Shown here one piece after another: positions 16,204 to 24,639 of a DNA stretch of 31,363 nt; within the stretch, counting starts at the first letter, position 1, and each line of letters begins with the position of its first letter. The notes below the pieces were generated by a model, which had not been told where the DNA came from, ran no database searches, and saw nothing but the letters and a program-made list of their open reading frames with translations. Origin of the DNA: an uncultured Butyrivibrio sp. (GTDB lineage: Bacteria > Bacillota > Clostridia > Lachnospirales > Lachnospiraceae); contig CAJTON010000024.1 in the NCBI GenBank assembly GCA_910577605.1, forward strand, positions 12,620-43,982. Reading direction: 5' to 3'. A program made the translations under genes and the position numbers.

Positions 16204-16998
16204 CTACGGCATAAAAAATTTGACTATTTCCTTCGCCCACGAGAGCCAGCCCGGAACCACGGAATCTAACGCTTCCTTCACCGCGGCGTAATCCTGCGAG
16301 GTCATGTCCCCTATCTTCTGAAATACGCTTCCCGAAACTTCAGACGTATCCGCGATACCTATGGCAACCATCGCCCTCGCGTTATCACCGAGCGCAAAAT
16401 ATTTGCCGACTGCCAGCGCTCCCACCGAAAATTCTCCTACCGCGATAGCTCCCGTCGATATGATTCCAAGACTGATGGCTCCGGCGGCAAATATTCCGGC
16501 GGCAAACGTTCCGCACGAGATTACGCCGAGCGACACAAGCGCCAGTGATATGAAGCCGAGCGAAACCAGTCCAAGCGAAATAACACCGAACGATAGAAGT
16601 CCCAGAGCGATAACGCCTTTTGCTTTCAGCCCTATCGCGATTATTCCCTTCGCGTTCATTCCTATCGCCACGACGCCCTTCGCGTTTCTGCCGACATGCC
16701 ACAGAGGAAGCCCCCACAAGGTCCTGGCGCTTTTCTTTTCTCTCCTGCTGCCGGATGAATATGAAGCGGCGCCGTCGGGCTGTATGTTTCTGTCTGCTTC
16801 TATCTCTTCTTTAAACAGATAGTCAAGCGAGCAGTTAAACAGCCTGCTTATCCTTATCATTTTATCCGTTTCCGGATACGCCGTATTGCTCTCCCATTTG
16901 CTTATCGCCTGCCTTGAAACTCCAAGAATATCCGCAAGCTGCTCCTGGGTATAATTGTTTTCCTTCCTTAATTTGGATAGCTTATCTCCTAATGTCAT
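16204..16998 (-). CDS. XRE-family HTH regulator fused to a Gly-x-hydrophobic-Ala/Ser-x repeat tail
   Basis: A 264-residue protein. Residues 1-65 form a Cro/C1 helix-turn-helix: KLSKLRKENNYTQEQLADIL, then GVSRQAISKWESNTAYPETDKM as turn and recognition helix, and the LFNCSLDYLFKEE ending common in Firmicutes regulators. A Ser/Arg-rich linker (70-95) leads to 20 consecutive five-residue units (103-202). Of these, 19 begin with Gly and 19 carry Ala or Ser at position four. The tail is weakly hydrophobic and charge-free from about 127 to 188, so it may form a pentapeptide-like beta-solenoid or embed in membrane. A short helical end (MTSQDYAAVKEAL...WAKEIVKFF) follows. The ATG at 16998 has GGAGGT upstream. 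The target operator and the tail's role are unknown. The SuFu gene ends 114 bases upstream. Confidence 0.85.
   Translation of the reverse strand: MTLGDKLSKLRKENNYTQEQLADILGVSRQAISKWESNTAYPETDKMIRISRLFNCSLDYLFKEEIEADRNIQPDGAASYSSGSRREKKSARTLWGLPLWHVGRNAKGVVAIGMNAKGIIAIGLKAKGVIALGLLSFGVISLGLVSLGFISLALVSLGVISCGTFAAGIFAAGAISLGIISTGAIAVGEFSVGALAVGKYFALGDNARAMVAIGIADTSEVSGSVFQKIGDMTSQDYAAVKEALDSVVPGWLSWAKEIVKFFMP
16393..16692 (-). repeat. Coding tandem repeat, 15-base unit (20 pentads)
   Basis: Within the XRE gene, 20 units of 15 bases encode Gly-x-hydrophobic-Ala/Ser-x. Neighbouring copies are still alike in DNA. Examples are the ggcggcaaaTATTCC and ggcggcaaaCGTTCC pair near 16478-16508, and the roughly 30-base duplication around cccttcgcgtt near 16640-16690. 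The pattern points to growth by unequal copying. Confidence 0.85.
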
Positions 16999-17112
16999 GA
17001 TGCCGACCTCCGTTTTTTATTCACGCCAATAATATCAAAAATCACGCGAGCAGACCATAATTTTGCGGTTTCTAAATGTAAGCTTCAGGTTGCCGGGCGT
17101 GAAAACAGGGCG

Positions 17113-18195
17113 TTACGGCATACCGATGAACTTGCTTTTTCCGTCAAATATATGTATCCGTTCTATATCATAGGCATAGCTGAGATTTTCGTCAATATCA
17201 TGCTTTGTGATGAATTGATACTCCGCTCCGGTAACAGGGACCATCCAGAGCAGATTGATTTTTTCTCCCATGTAGTCCTTATATTCCGGCGTCTCCACGC
17301 CCGAAAGCCTGCGAGGGCTGATAAAAAGAACCGCTTCAAAACCCTCTATAAAATTGATCGGAACCGTATGTCCGTGTGCCAAAAAAGTATCCTCCCGCCA
17401 CGGGAAAGCCGCAAGTCCCGACATAAACGAAAATACGGAATTACACAGACTCTCTTTCTCCTCCGTCACGGCAAAGCCCAGCTCGATTCTTCTGTATTCT
17501 TTGAATTCATCGCCGTAAACTGTGTCCACATTAGGCATCGGGATCAGGCTTACTCCGGCAGTTATCCCATAGACAACTCCTTTCTTTGAGCCTCTGACAA
17601 GAGCCTTCGGAGGAAATTTCCCTCCGTCGATAGCGTAATACTTTTCATATTTTCCAAAAAATGACTCCAGAGCCGCAAGATGCATACTCTGTGCCTTAGT
17701 CCAGAAATCCTCTTCAAACTCCGACCAAAAGGCTTTACTTTCCTCCACGCGCTTTGAAATGGTATCATACGCGTCAAGAAGCCCCCATGCCAGAGGCGTG
17801 ATCCCTTTCGCGTATCTCGCATATCCGTTAAAACCGTTATACCCGCTCCATCCGGGAATCACGCTTATTATCTCGTCATCATAAAGCAGAGCGGCGGCAT
17901 TGCCCTCTTCAAACCACACTATTTCAAACCTATCGGGATCAAGATCAAGTCCTTCCTCATCATGCAGCACATACTGCTTGGGCATCCGCGGCGCTATGCC
18001 CTCTCCCATCGCCTCTATGTCAAGCTCCTCCGGCGAGTTTCCGATGTTGCCTATCCAGCAGCTTTTTACGACCGCGCTGTCGCTTTGGGGATTCACCCAC
18101 AGATAAAAATAGTAGCATGCATCGCTTTTTTCAACAAACGCGTTGATATTGCATACCGGGGACCAATCCTCAAAAATAACTTCAGGTTCGCTCAT
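17113..18195 (-). CDS. Suppressor of fused (SuFu) domain protein
   Basis: A 360-residue soluble protein. The C-terminal part fits the SuFu family: NFIEGFEAVLFISPRRL, then INLLWMVPVTGAEYQFI (313-329), the conserved LWxxPxTxxE core. The first half (WSPVCNINAFVEKSDACYYFYLWVN; PGWSGYNGFNGYARYAKG) is typical of the long Firmicutes members as I remember them. Bacterial SuFu proteins include immunity proteins of polymorphic toxin systems, but no toxin, secretion tag or SUKH neighbour is present here, so that role is only a possibility. AGGGAGGA lies upstream of the ATG, and the ATGA overlap with the GGDEF gene makes the two cotranslated. The XRE gene follows 114 bases downstream with no visible terminator between them. 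Confidence 0.68.
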   Translation of the reverse strand: MSEPEVIFEDWSPVCNINAFVEKSDACYYFYLWVNPQSDSAVVKSCWIGNIGNSPEELDIEAMGEGIAPRMPKQYVLHDEEGLDLDPDRFEIVWFEEGNAAALLYDDEIISVIPGWSGYNGFNGYARYAKGITPLAWGLLDAYDTISKRVEESKAFWSEFEEDFWTKAQSMHLAALESFFGKYEKYYAIDGGKFPPKALVRGSKKGVVYGITAGVSLIPMPNVDTVYGDEFKEYRRIELGFAVTEEKESLCNSVFSFMSGLAAFPWREDTFLAHGHTVPINFIEGFEAVLFISPRRLSGVETPEYKDYMGEKINLLWMVPVTGAEYQFITKHDIDENLSYAYDIERIHIFDGKSKFIGMP

Positions 18196-19718
18196 ATTAA
18201 TTCCTCCCTTGCGGTTACTCTCTGCTCATACTCCGCTTTTCTCTGCTGCTTAATACTTCTTTTGTTCTCATACATCATACGGTCGGCGGCATCAATAAAA
18301 TCCTTCTCCGTTACTCCGCAGTATCCTATGGCGTAGCTTATCGGAATATTGCACGCCTGATTATATTCGCGGCATAGCTCGTCGAGCTCCCTCAGAAATT
18401 CCTGCACGTCGCCTTTATACAGCGCCGCAAACTCGTCTCCGCCCTGTCTGTATGCCTTGCCGTTTTCCCCGACCGCGCTTGAAAGCAGAAATGCAAAGCC
18501 TTGAAGCAGCTTATCTCCCGCCGAGTGCCCTATCGTATCGTTTACCGTCTTGAGACCGTTCAGATCAGCTATAACATAGTATCTGCCGCCGTTTACATCC
18601 AGATCAGCCAAATCCCGCTCAAAAGCGTTGCGGTTGTAAATATGCGTCAGATAATCAATATAAGCAAAATGACTTCCCGTCTCCGTACAGAAGGAAATGA
18701 TGTTCCTCATACAACCGTGCTTTGTAGAGGCTTCCGCCTCCGAAATAAGCTTTGTCTCAATGCTTATGCTGTCCTTGCCGTATTTATCCTCAATACCGCT
18801 TTTTATATCATTTAAGACTGTCTGCGCCCTTTCTTTGGAGCTTGCGATAAATACAACTCCGTTTTCACATATACGGTAGCCCTGTATACGGTACTGTCTG
18901 AGTCCTTTATATATGTCACGCAGCACAAGCACATCCTGCTGCCAGTCAAAATTATTCTCCGTCTTGCAGAAGCACAAAACCGCTATCAACAGATTCTGTC
19001 TGCTAAAATCATATTCCTCAAGCACCGTTTCAAATGAATACTGATTAAATAGCGGAGTTTTCTCGTCCACATATTTTTCCGTATTTTCATTGCTGAGAAT
19101 AAGTCCAAGCATTATCAATGTAGAACCCGCAATCGCAAGCAAAGTCTCCGGCATTATCATCTGTATAGCGGAAATAACTATATATATGGGAACGGCAAGC
19201 AAAATCGCCATTCTTTTTTCCCCGTCCAGAATCTCCCAGTAACGCACGCAGTAATACAGAATCAAAATAAGGTATATTACTATGCTGAAATAAAGCGCGT
19301 ATGCCTTCGGTCCCAGCGAATAATCGGTAGTCTCCCCGTGTATATATGTTATCGGCAGCGACAGTATTCCCGCGGCGGACATGATAAACGGCAGACTGTG
19401 AAGAACCAGCGCCGTCCTGCCGAATTTCAGTCGCGTTTCAAGATAACTCCTCATATATAAGAACAAAAGATAAATAAAACTCAATATCGACATCAGATAA
19501 ATAATATGCGCGATCAGATTCACATTATCGGGTATCACATCCCTGTGGTTTACAGTATAAACCGTTATGAGGTCAAATGATGAGTTTACCAAAACCGCCG
19601 CTGTAAGCATACGGAATATTTTTGTGGATTTAACCGGAATGTGCGGCTTGCGGTAGTAAAATCCTATCATATATATGATAAACAAAAGGCATAAAGCCGA
19701 TGTTTTTATCAGCAGCAT
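18192..19718 (-). CDS. 7TM diguanylate cyclase with tandem (degenerate + active) GGDEF domains
   Basis: A 508-residue membrane protein that should make cyclic di-GMP. Seven hydrophobic segments fill about residues 1-215 (from LCLLFIIYMIGFYY to LLAIAGSTLIMLGLIL). A first GGDEF-like domain (about 220-335) keeps the fold (TPLFNQYSFETVLEEYD; GYRICENGVVFIA) but lacks the signature. The second has DYLTHIYNRNAFE, the metal-binding ADLNGLKTVND and the intact GGDEF at 426-430, so it should be active. The RxxD inhibitory site before the motif is absent (SSAVGE). The start at 19718 is chosen for its AAAGGAG and because membrane segment one begins there; the frame is open to 19775. A TATAAT at 19784-19779 is a possible -10 without a clear -35. 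The stop overlaps the SuFu ATG. Confidence 0.9.
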   Translation of the reverse strand: MLLIKTSALCLLFIIYMIGFYYRKPHIPVKSTKIFRMLTAAVLVNSSFDLITVYTVNHRDVIPDNVNLIAHIIYLMSILSFIYLLFLYMRSYLETRLKFGRTALVLHSLPFIMSAAGILSLPITYIHGETTDYSLGPKAYALYFSIVIYLILILYYCVRYWEILDGEKRMAILLAVPIYIVISAIQMIMPETLLAIAGSTLIMLGLILSNENTEKYVDEKTPLFNQYSFETVLEEYDFSRQNLLIAVLCFCKTENNFDWQQDVLVLRDIYKGLRQYRIQGYRICENGVVFIASSKERAQTVLNDIKSGIEDKYGKDSISIETKLISEAEASTKHGCMRNIISFCTETGSHFAYIDYLTHIYNRNAFERDLADLDVNGGRYYVIADLNGLKTVNDTIGHSAGDKLLQGFAFLLSSAVGENGKAYRQGGDEFAALYKGDVQEFLRELDELCREYNQACNIPISYAIGYCGVTEKDFIDAADRMMYENKRSIKQQRKAEYEQRVTAREELI

Positions 19719-19851
19719 AATTTTTACACTCCTTTTGCAAAGATTATGGCAGTCGTCGCCTCCCGCCACAAACATACTATTATATAAATTTTATCTTAGC
19801 CGCGCTGAAAAAGCAAATTATTTTTGCAGAGAATCTTAACGTTCGTATTAC

Positions 19852-19910
19852 AAAATAAAAGGACATTGAACCAAGTATATAAATAACATACGCTTGTATT
19901 CAATGCCCTT
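19852..19910 (-). terminator. Probable terminator of ppdK
   Basis: On the minus strand gggcattgaa (19908-19899) pairs with ttcaatgtcc (19870-19861) across a long loop with an extra caag/cttg step, then runs into ttttatttt. It starts about 27 bases after the ppdK stop. Confidence 0.65.
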
Positions 19911-19934
19911 GAATTAATTAAATTTAATCAGTTT

Positions 19935-22562
19935 TTATTTATCGTTGATAGCTGCCTGTGCTGCCGCAAGTCTTGCGATCGGCACACGGAAAGGTGAGCA
20001 TGACACATAATCAAGACCGATCTTGTGACAGAACTCAACCGATGAAGGATCTCCGCCGTGCTCGCCGCAGATACCTACATGAAGGCTGGGATTAACCGGC
20101 TTTCCGAGCTTGATAGCCATTTCCATAAGCTTGCCTACGCCTGTCTGATCGAGCTTTGCGAAAGGATCGTTCTCGAAGATCTTGGTGTCGTAGTAAGCGT
20201 TGAGGAACTTGCCTGCGTCGTCGCGGGAGAAACCGAAGGTCATCTGCGTAAGGTCGTTTGTACCGAAGCAGAAGAAGTCAGCCTCTTTTGCAATATCGTC
20301 AGCGGTAAGTGCGGCTCTCGGAATCTCGATCATGGTTCCTACCTCGTACTCAAGCTTAACGCCTGCCGCCTCGATCTCTGCGTCAGCGGTCTCAACAACC
20401 ACGCTCTTGACAAATTTAAGCTCTTTGATCTCGCAGATAAGCGGAATCATGATCTCAGGCTTAACCGACCATTCAGGATGAGCCTTCTGAACATTGATCG
20501 CTGCGCGGATAACAGCCTTTGTCTGCATCTTTGCGATCTCAGGATAGGTTACCGCAAGACGGCATCCTCTGTGTCCCATCATCGGGTTGAACTCATGGAG
20601 AGAATCAATAAGAGTCTTGATGTCCTCTACTGATTTGCCCTGAGCGTCCGCAAGCTTCTTGATGTCAGCCTCCTCGGTGGGAACGAACTCATGAAGCGGG
20701 GGATCAAGGAATCTGATAGTAACGGGGCATCCCTCAAGAGCCTCGTAAAGCTTCTCAAAGTCTCCCTGCTGATAAGGAAGGATCTTATCGAGAGCAGCCT
20801 CTCTCTCCTCAACGGTATCGGCACAGATCATCTCTCTGAAAGCGGCAATTCTTGACTCCTCAAAGAACATATGCTCGGTACGACAAAGTCCGATGCCCTC
20901 TGCTCCAAGCTCGCGCGCCTTCTTTGCGTCCGCCGGAGTGTCGGCATTGGTTCTGACTTTAAGCTTTCTGTACTTGTCAGCCCAAGCCATGATCCTTCCG
21001 AACTCTCCTGCGATAGTAGCGTCAACGGTAGGAATGATTCCGTCGTAAATGTTACCGGTGGAGCCGTCGATTGAGATAGAATCTCCCTCATGGTACTCCT
21101 TGCCCGCAAGCGTGAATTTCTTGTTAGCCTCGTCCATTGCGATATCGCCGCAGCCGGATACACAGCAGGTTCCCATACCGCGCGCAACAACCGCCGCATG
21201 AGAGGTCTGTCCGCCGCGTACCGTAAGGATACCCTGAGCGGCCTTCATACCGGTGATATCCTCGGGTGAAGTCTCAAGACGTACAAGTACGACCTTCTCT
21301 CCTCTTGCAGCCCACTCAACGGCATCATCAGCCGTAAATACGATCTTACCGCAGGCAGCTCCGGGAGAAGCTCCGAGAGCCTTTGCAACCGGCGCGCTCT
21401 CCTTAAGCGCCTTTGCGTCGAACTGAGGATGAAGAAGAGTGTCAAGGTTACGGGGATCGATCATTGCAACCGCCTCTTCCTCGGTTCTCATTCCCTCGTC
21501 CACGAGATCGCAGGCGATCTTAAGAGCAGCCTGTGCGGTTCTTTTGCCGTTACGGGTCTGAAGCATATAAAGCTTTTTATTCTCAACCGTGAATTCCATA
21601 TCCTGCATATCGCGGTAATGGTCTTCAAGTGTCTTGCATACCTGCTCGAACTGAGCAAAAGCCTCAGGGAACTTCTCAGCCATCTGCGCAATAGGCATAG
21701 GAGTACGAACGCCCGCAACAACGTCCTCGCCCTGAGCGTTTGTAAGGAATTCTCCCATAAGCTTCTTCTCGCCGGTAGCGGGATCGCGGGTGAACGCAAC
21801 GCCCGTTCCGCAGTCGTCGCCCATATTACCGAATGCCATACTCTGTACGTTTACGGCTGTTCCCCATGAATAAGGGATGTCGTTGTCACGACGGTATACA
21901 TTGGCACGGGGGTTGTCCCATGAACGGAAAACGGCCTTTATAGCGCCCATAAGCTGTTCCTTGGGATCGTCGGGGAAATCGGAACCGATCTTTCCCTTGT
22001 ACTCTGCCTTGAACTGTCCCGCAAGCTCCTTGAGATCCTCGGCAGTAAGCTCAACGTCCTGCTTAACGCCTCTCTTTGCCTTCATCTCATCTATAAGCTC
22101 TTCAAAATATTTCTTGCCGACCTCCATAACGACGTCGGAATACATCTGTATGAATCTTCTGTAGCAGTCCCAAGCCCAACGGGGATTTCCGGACTTCTTG
22201 GCAATTACGTCAACAACCTGCTCGTTAAGTCCGAGGTTGAGGATCGTATCCATCATACCGGGCATTGAAGCTCTTGCGCCGGAACGGACCGATACGAGAA
22301 GGGGATTCTCAAGATCTCCGAACTTCTTACCTGTGATTCCCTCCATCTTAACAATATACTCATTGATCTCAGCCTGAATATCGGGATTGATCTGACGGCC
22401 ATCCTCATAATACTGTGTACAAGCTTCGGTCGTGATAGTGAAGCCCTGGGGAACGGGAAGGCCGATATTGGTCATCTCGGCGAGATTCGCGCCCTTTCCT
22501 CCAAGGAGCTCTCTCATGTTGGCGTTACCCTCGGAAAAAAGATAACAAAACTTTTTTGCCAT
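19935..22562 (-). CDS. ppdK: Pyruvate, phosphate dikinase
   Basis: An 875-residue enzyme interconverting pyruvate, ATP and phosphate with phosphoenolpyruvate, AMP and pyrophosphate. In anaerobes it often works with or replaces pyruvate kinase. The ATP-grasp domain starts GGKGANLAEMTNIGLPVPQGF. The phosphohistidine is H455 in GGQTSHAAVVARGMG, the same number as in the Clostridium symbiosum enzyme. GLCRTEHMF marks the start of the TIM-barrel PEP site, with MGHRGCRLA, FGTNDLTQMTFGFSRDD and GICGEHGGDP after it. Length is normal for the family. AGGAGG precedes the ATG. The leader is about 115 bases behind a strong promoter and contains a long hairpin. The gene is transcribed separately from glyS, and no neighbouring regulatory kinase of the PPDK regulatory protein type is seen. 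Confidence 0.97.
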   Translation of the reverse strand: MAKKFCYLFSEGNANMRELLGGKGANLAEMTNIGLPVPQGFTITTEACTQYYEDGRQINPDIQAEINEYIVKMEGITGKKFGDLENPLLVSVRSGARASMPGMMDTILNLGLNEQVVDVIAKKSGNPRWAWDCYRRFIQMYSDVVMEVGKKYFEELIDEMKAKRGVKQDVELTAEDLKELAGQFKAEYKGKIGSDFPDDPKEQLMGAIKAVFRSWDNPRANVYRRDNDIPYSWGTAVNVQSMAFGNMGDDCGTGVAFTRDPATGEKKLMGEFLTNAQGEDVVAGVRTPMPIAQMAEKFPEAFAQFEQVCKTLEDHYRDMQDMEFTVENKKLYMLQTRNGKRTAQAALKIACDLVDEGMRTEEEAVAMIDPRNLDTLLHPQFDAKALKESAPVAKALGASPGAACGKIVFTADDAVEWAARGEKVVLVRLETSPEDITGMKAAQGILTVRGGQTSHAAVVARGMGTCCVSGCGDIAMDEANKKFTLAGKEYHEGDSISIDGSTGNIYDGIIPTVDATIAGEFGRIMAWADKYRKLKVRTNADTPADAKKARELGAEGIGLCRTEHMFFEESRIAAFREMICADTVEEREAALDKILPYQQGDFEKLYEALEGCPVTIRFLDPPLHEFVPTEEADIKKLADAQGKSVEDIKTLIDSLHEFNPMMGHRGCRLAVTYPEIAKMQTKAVIRAAINVQKAHPEWSVKPEIMIPLICEIKELKFVKSVVVETADAEIEAAGVKLEYEVGTMIEIPRAALTADDIAKEADFFCFGTNDLTQMTFGFSRDDAGKFLNAYYDTKIFENDPFAKLDQTGVGKLMEMAIKLGKPVNPSLHVGICGEHGGDPSSVEFCHKIGLDYVSCSPFRVPIARLAAAQAAINDK

Positions 22563-22614
22563 TTGTAGTATCCTCCTAAAAAATTAAATTACTGTTCAGC
22601 CATGCAGCCACATA

Positions 22615-22658
22615 GGCTTTTGCCGAAGGTCCCTGACGGGAACCGTCCGCAAAAACCC
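22615..22658 (-). promoter_or_regulatory. Long imperfect hairpin in the ppdK leader
   Basis: In the 5' untranslated region gggtttttgcggacggttccc can pair with gggaccttcggcaaaagcc around a GTCA loop, with a few bulges. It is not followed by a U-run, so it does not look like a terminator. It could stabilise the message or be part of a cis-regulatory RNA. I do not recognise a known riboswitch. Confidence 0.5.
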
Positions 22659-22680
22659 AAGGGCGCATACTGCCTTATCC

Positions 22681-22708
22681 ATTATAACATAAAGCCTAAG
22701 AATTTCAA
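22681..22708 (-). promoter_or_regulatory. Promoter of ppdK
   Basis: TTGAAA (22708-22703), a 16-base spacer and TATAAT (22686-22681) preceded by TGT form a strong extended -10 promoter. It starts about 15 bases after the stop of the upstream zinc-ribbon gene. Confidence 0.7.
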
Positions 22709-22722
22709 GTAAGATTATTACA

Positions 22723-24588
22723 TTATTCAAGAAAAAAAAGATATTCGGCGTGACCGATATTTTCGCCGCCGCTGCCGTCCTCAGACACTCTGTACACAGT
22801 ATCGTCCGCCGTCCGCCAGTATATTCTGTCTCCCGAAAATACTATGCCGTCAAGGCTCTCCGTATTTTCCGAAAGCACCGCTGTTTTCTTTCCACGAGAA
22901 ATATACATAAGCCGCCCGCCAATACAGTACGCGGCACTATCGTCGTTTTCAACAGCCGCTATCCGGCTCACTCCGGAATCCAGCTGCTTCTGTTCTTCCC
23001 CAAGCTCCCACAAAACGCCGTCTGACGAAAGCGCAAGAAAGCATTTTCCGGCGGGATAATAGAGTACCGAAGCAGCGCCCGAAACCGCGCAGACCTGCCT
23101 GACTTCGTTTGCGCCGTCCTTCAGTCCGGCATAAAAAATATACCCGGTATCCATGTAATAAAGATAGTTCTGCGAATAATCAAAGAAAAACTCAGGAGAA
23201 GCGCAGTCCGCGTCAAAAAGGAACCTTGTCTTTCCTTTGCCGTCGCAGAGATAAAATCCGTCGTTCTTCCTGTATATCACTCCGCCCTGCGCATCGTAAG
23301 CGGCATTTCCGCACAGCGCCGCAGCCCCGGTGTCAGTCAGCGCCGCGTCTTTTTCGTTTATATCCCAGACATACAGTTCTCCGCTCCCCGTCAGACAGTA
23401 TACCGCTTCCCGCACGCCGTCATACCTTATTCCCGCCACATCGTCAAGAAGCGTCTGCACGCCCGCGCTTTCATTTTCCCATACGCAAAGCGTCCTGCCG
23501 TTTATTATGCCGTAATCGGCGGTCGCCATATCCGCATAAACGATCCCGCCGTCGTCGCACAGCCGCAGTATCTCTTTTTCATTGTGGTCCTGCGATATAC
23601 GCGCAAGTCCGCCTGTGATGTCTCCGAGATACATCGAATACTCTCCGGGAGCAAAATCGCTGCCTCCCTCACATGTCGTAAGGACAAAATACCGGCCCGA
23701 ATCGCTTACCGCGCATGCGTCGGTATAATCTCCCTTCTTATCCAGCTCAAGCTCAATATCCTTCTCTCCCGACAGTATATGCGTCCTGCCTCCCGTTTCA
23801 AAAACAACAAGCCCGCCGCCGTCGTTGTACGCAATTATCCGCGGCAGCCAAGCCTCGGTCTTTCTTGTCTTTCCGCCGCTGTGCACATACACCGCTCCGT
23901 CGTCATACGCGATAAAAGAATCCCCGCAGACCTCGGCCACGGTAAAATTTTCACCGACGTCTTCAATAAGCGGTGCCTCCGCATCGTCCGCACAAAAAAC
24001 CTTACTGCCGTCAAAAATAAAGACTCCGCCGCCGTCCTTGCCGTCCGGTCTGTTCAGCACTATCGCCGCTCCTGCCGCCAGCAAAAGCACTCCCGCCGCC
24101 GTCAAAATTGCTGCCGTAAGCGCGGGCTTTACACGTTTGCGTGAACGTCTCCGTATTTTCACAAGCTCGGTGTCATCGGGATTGTCCGGCTCACCGTCAG
24201 TATTAAACTTTATCTCGCGTATGACCGGATTGTCCGCGCCGCGCCGTCCCCTTCGCCTGCCGAAAAGCGCGGCAAATCTGCCGCGCATTTTTTTTGCCCA
24301 ATCCTTGATCTCGTCGAAAGGAAGACCCGCGTCCTCGTGACCGCCTTCCCTTGAGCTGTCGCCGGCGCGACCTCCCGTGACGGTATCGCGGCCTCTTTTA
24401 CGATCATAATCCTCCCTTGTGGAATATGTTATTCCCGGAACGGGCGCGCCCTTCTGTCCGTTCTTCTGCGCCTCCTCCCATTCCTTTTTGCGCTTGAGAT
24501 AATCCTCGTTTACATATACCACGCGGGCTCCGCACTTAGGGCATACCGATCTGCTGTTATGTTCAAAGCCGCATTTATCGCATATCAT
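22723..24588 (-). CDS. Zinc-ribbon, single-TM protein with extracytoplasmic beta-propeller-like domain
   Basis: A 621-residue protein I cannot assign to a named family. A zinc ribbon starts it (C3, C6, C16, C19). A long, charged, probably disordered cytoplasmic stretch follows, with basic clusters (RRRGRRG; RRRSRKR). One membrane helix is at 155-179 (PALTAAILTAAGVLLLAAGAA), with the basic side before it predicting the N-terminus inside. The remainder (190-621) repeats short units such as GGVIYRKNDGFYLCDG, SGELYVWDINEK, NYLYYMDTGYIFYAG and GDRIYWRTADDTVYRV, the strand pattern of a beta-propeller of the DUF5050/WD-like kind. The Shine-Dalgarno is weak (GGGGAACGG). It begins 51 bases after glyS, so it may share that transcript. 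Function unknown; a wall or surface sensor or scaffold is conceivable. Confidence 0.8.
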   Translation of the reverse strand: MICDKCGFEHNSRSVCPKCGARVVYVNEDYLKRKKEWEEAQKNGQKGAPVPGITYSTREDYDRKRGRDTVTGGRAGDSSREGGHEDAGLPFDEIKDWAKKMRGRFAALFGRRRGRRGADNPVIREIKFNTDGEPDNPDDTELVKIRRRSRKRVKPALTAAILTAAGVLLLAAGAAIVLNRPDGKDGGGVFIFDGSKVFCADDAEAPLIEDVGENFTVAEVCGDSFIAYDDGAVYVHSGGKTRKTEAWLPRIIAYNDGGGLVVFETGGRTHILSGEKDIELELDKKGDYTDACAVSDSGRYFVLTTCEGGSDFAPGEYSMYLGDITGGLARISQDHNEKEILRLCDDGGIVYADMATADYGIINGRTLCVWENESAGVQTLLDDVAGIRYDGVREAVYCLTGSGELYVWDINEKDAALTDTGAAALCGNAAYDAQGGVIYRKNDGFYLCDGKGKTRFLFDADCASPEFFFDYSQNYLYYMDTGYIFYAGLKDGANEVRQVCAVSGAASVLYYPAGKCFLALSSDGVLWELGEEQKQLDSGVSRIAAVENDDSAAYCIGGRLMYISRGKKTAVLSENTESLDGIVFSGDRIYWRTADDTVYRVSEDGSGGENIGHAEYLFFLE

Positions 24589-24639
24589 ATAATCCGTTCC
24601 CCATGAGTTCTGCGTTATTTATACAGATTCCTGCGTTAA

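Noticed and set aside
16393..16692. Regular short repeats that could be a CRISPR array or non-coding satellite
   Set aside because: The 15- and 30-base units are in frame, have no unique spacers and translate as one continuous protein tail.
17113..18195. Polymorphic toxin-immunity locus around the SuFu gene
   Set aside because: No toxin, secretion leader, repeat-rich carrier or second immunity gene is present in the flanks; the role stays open.
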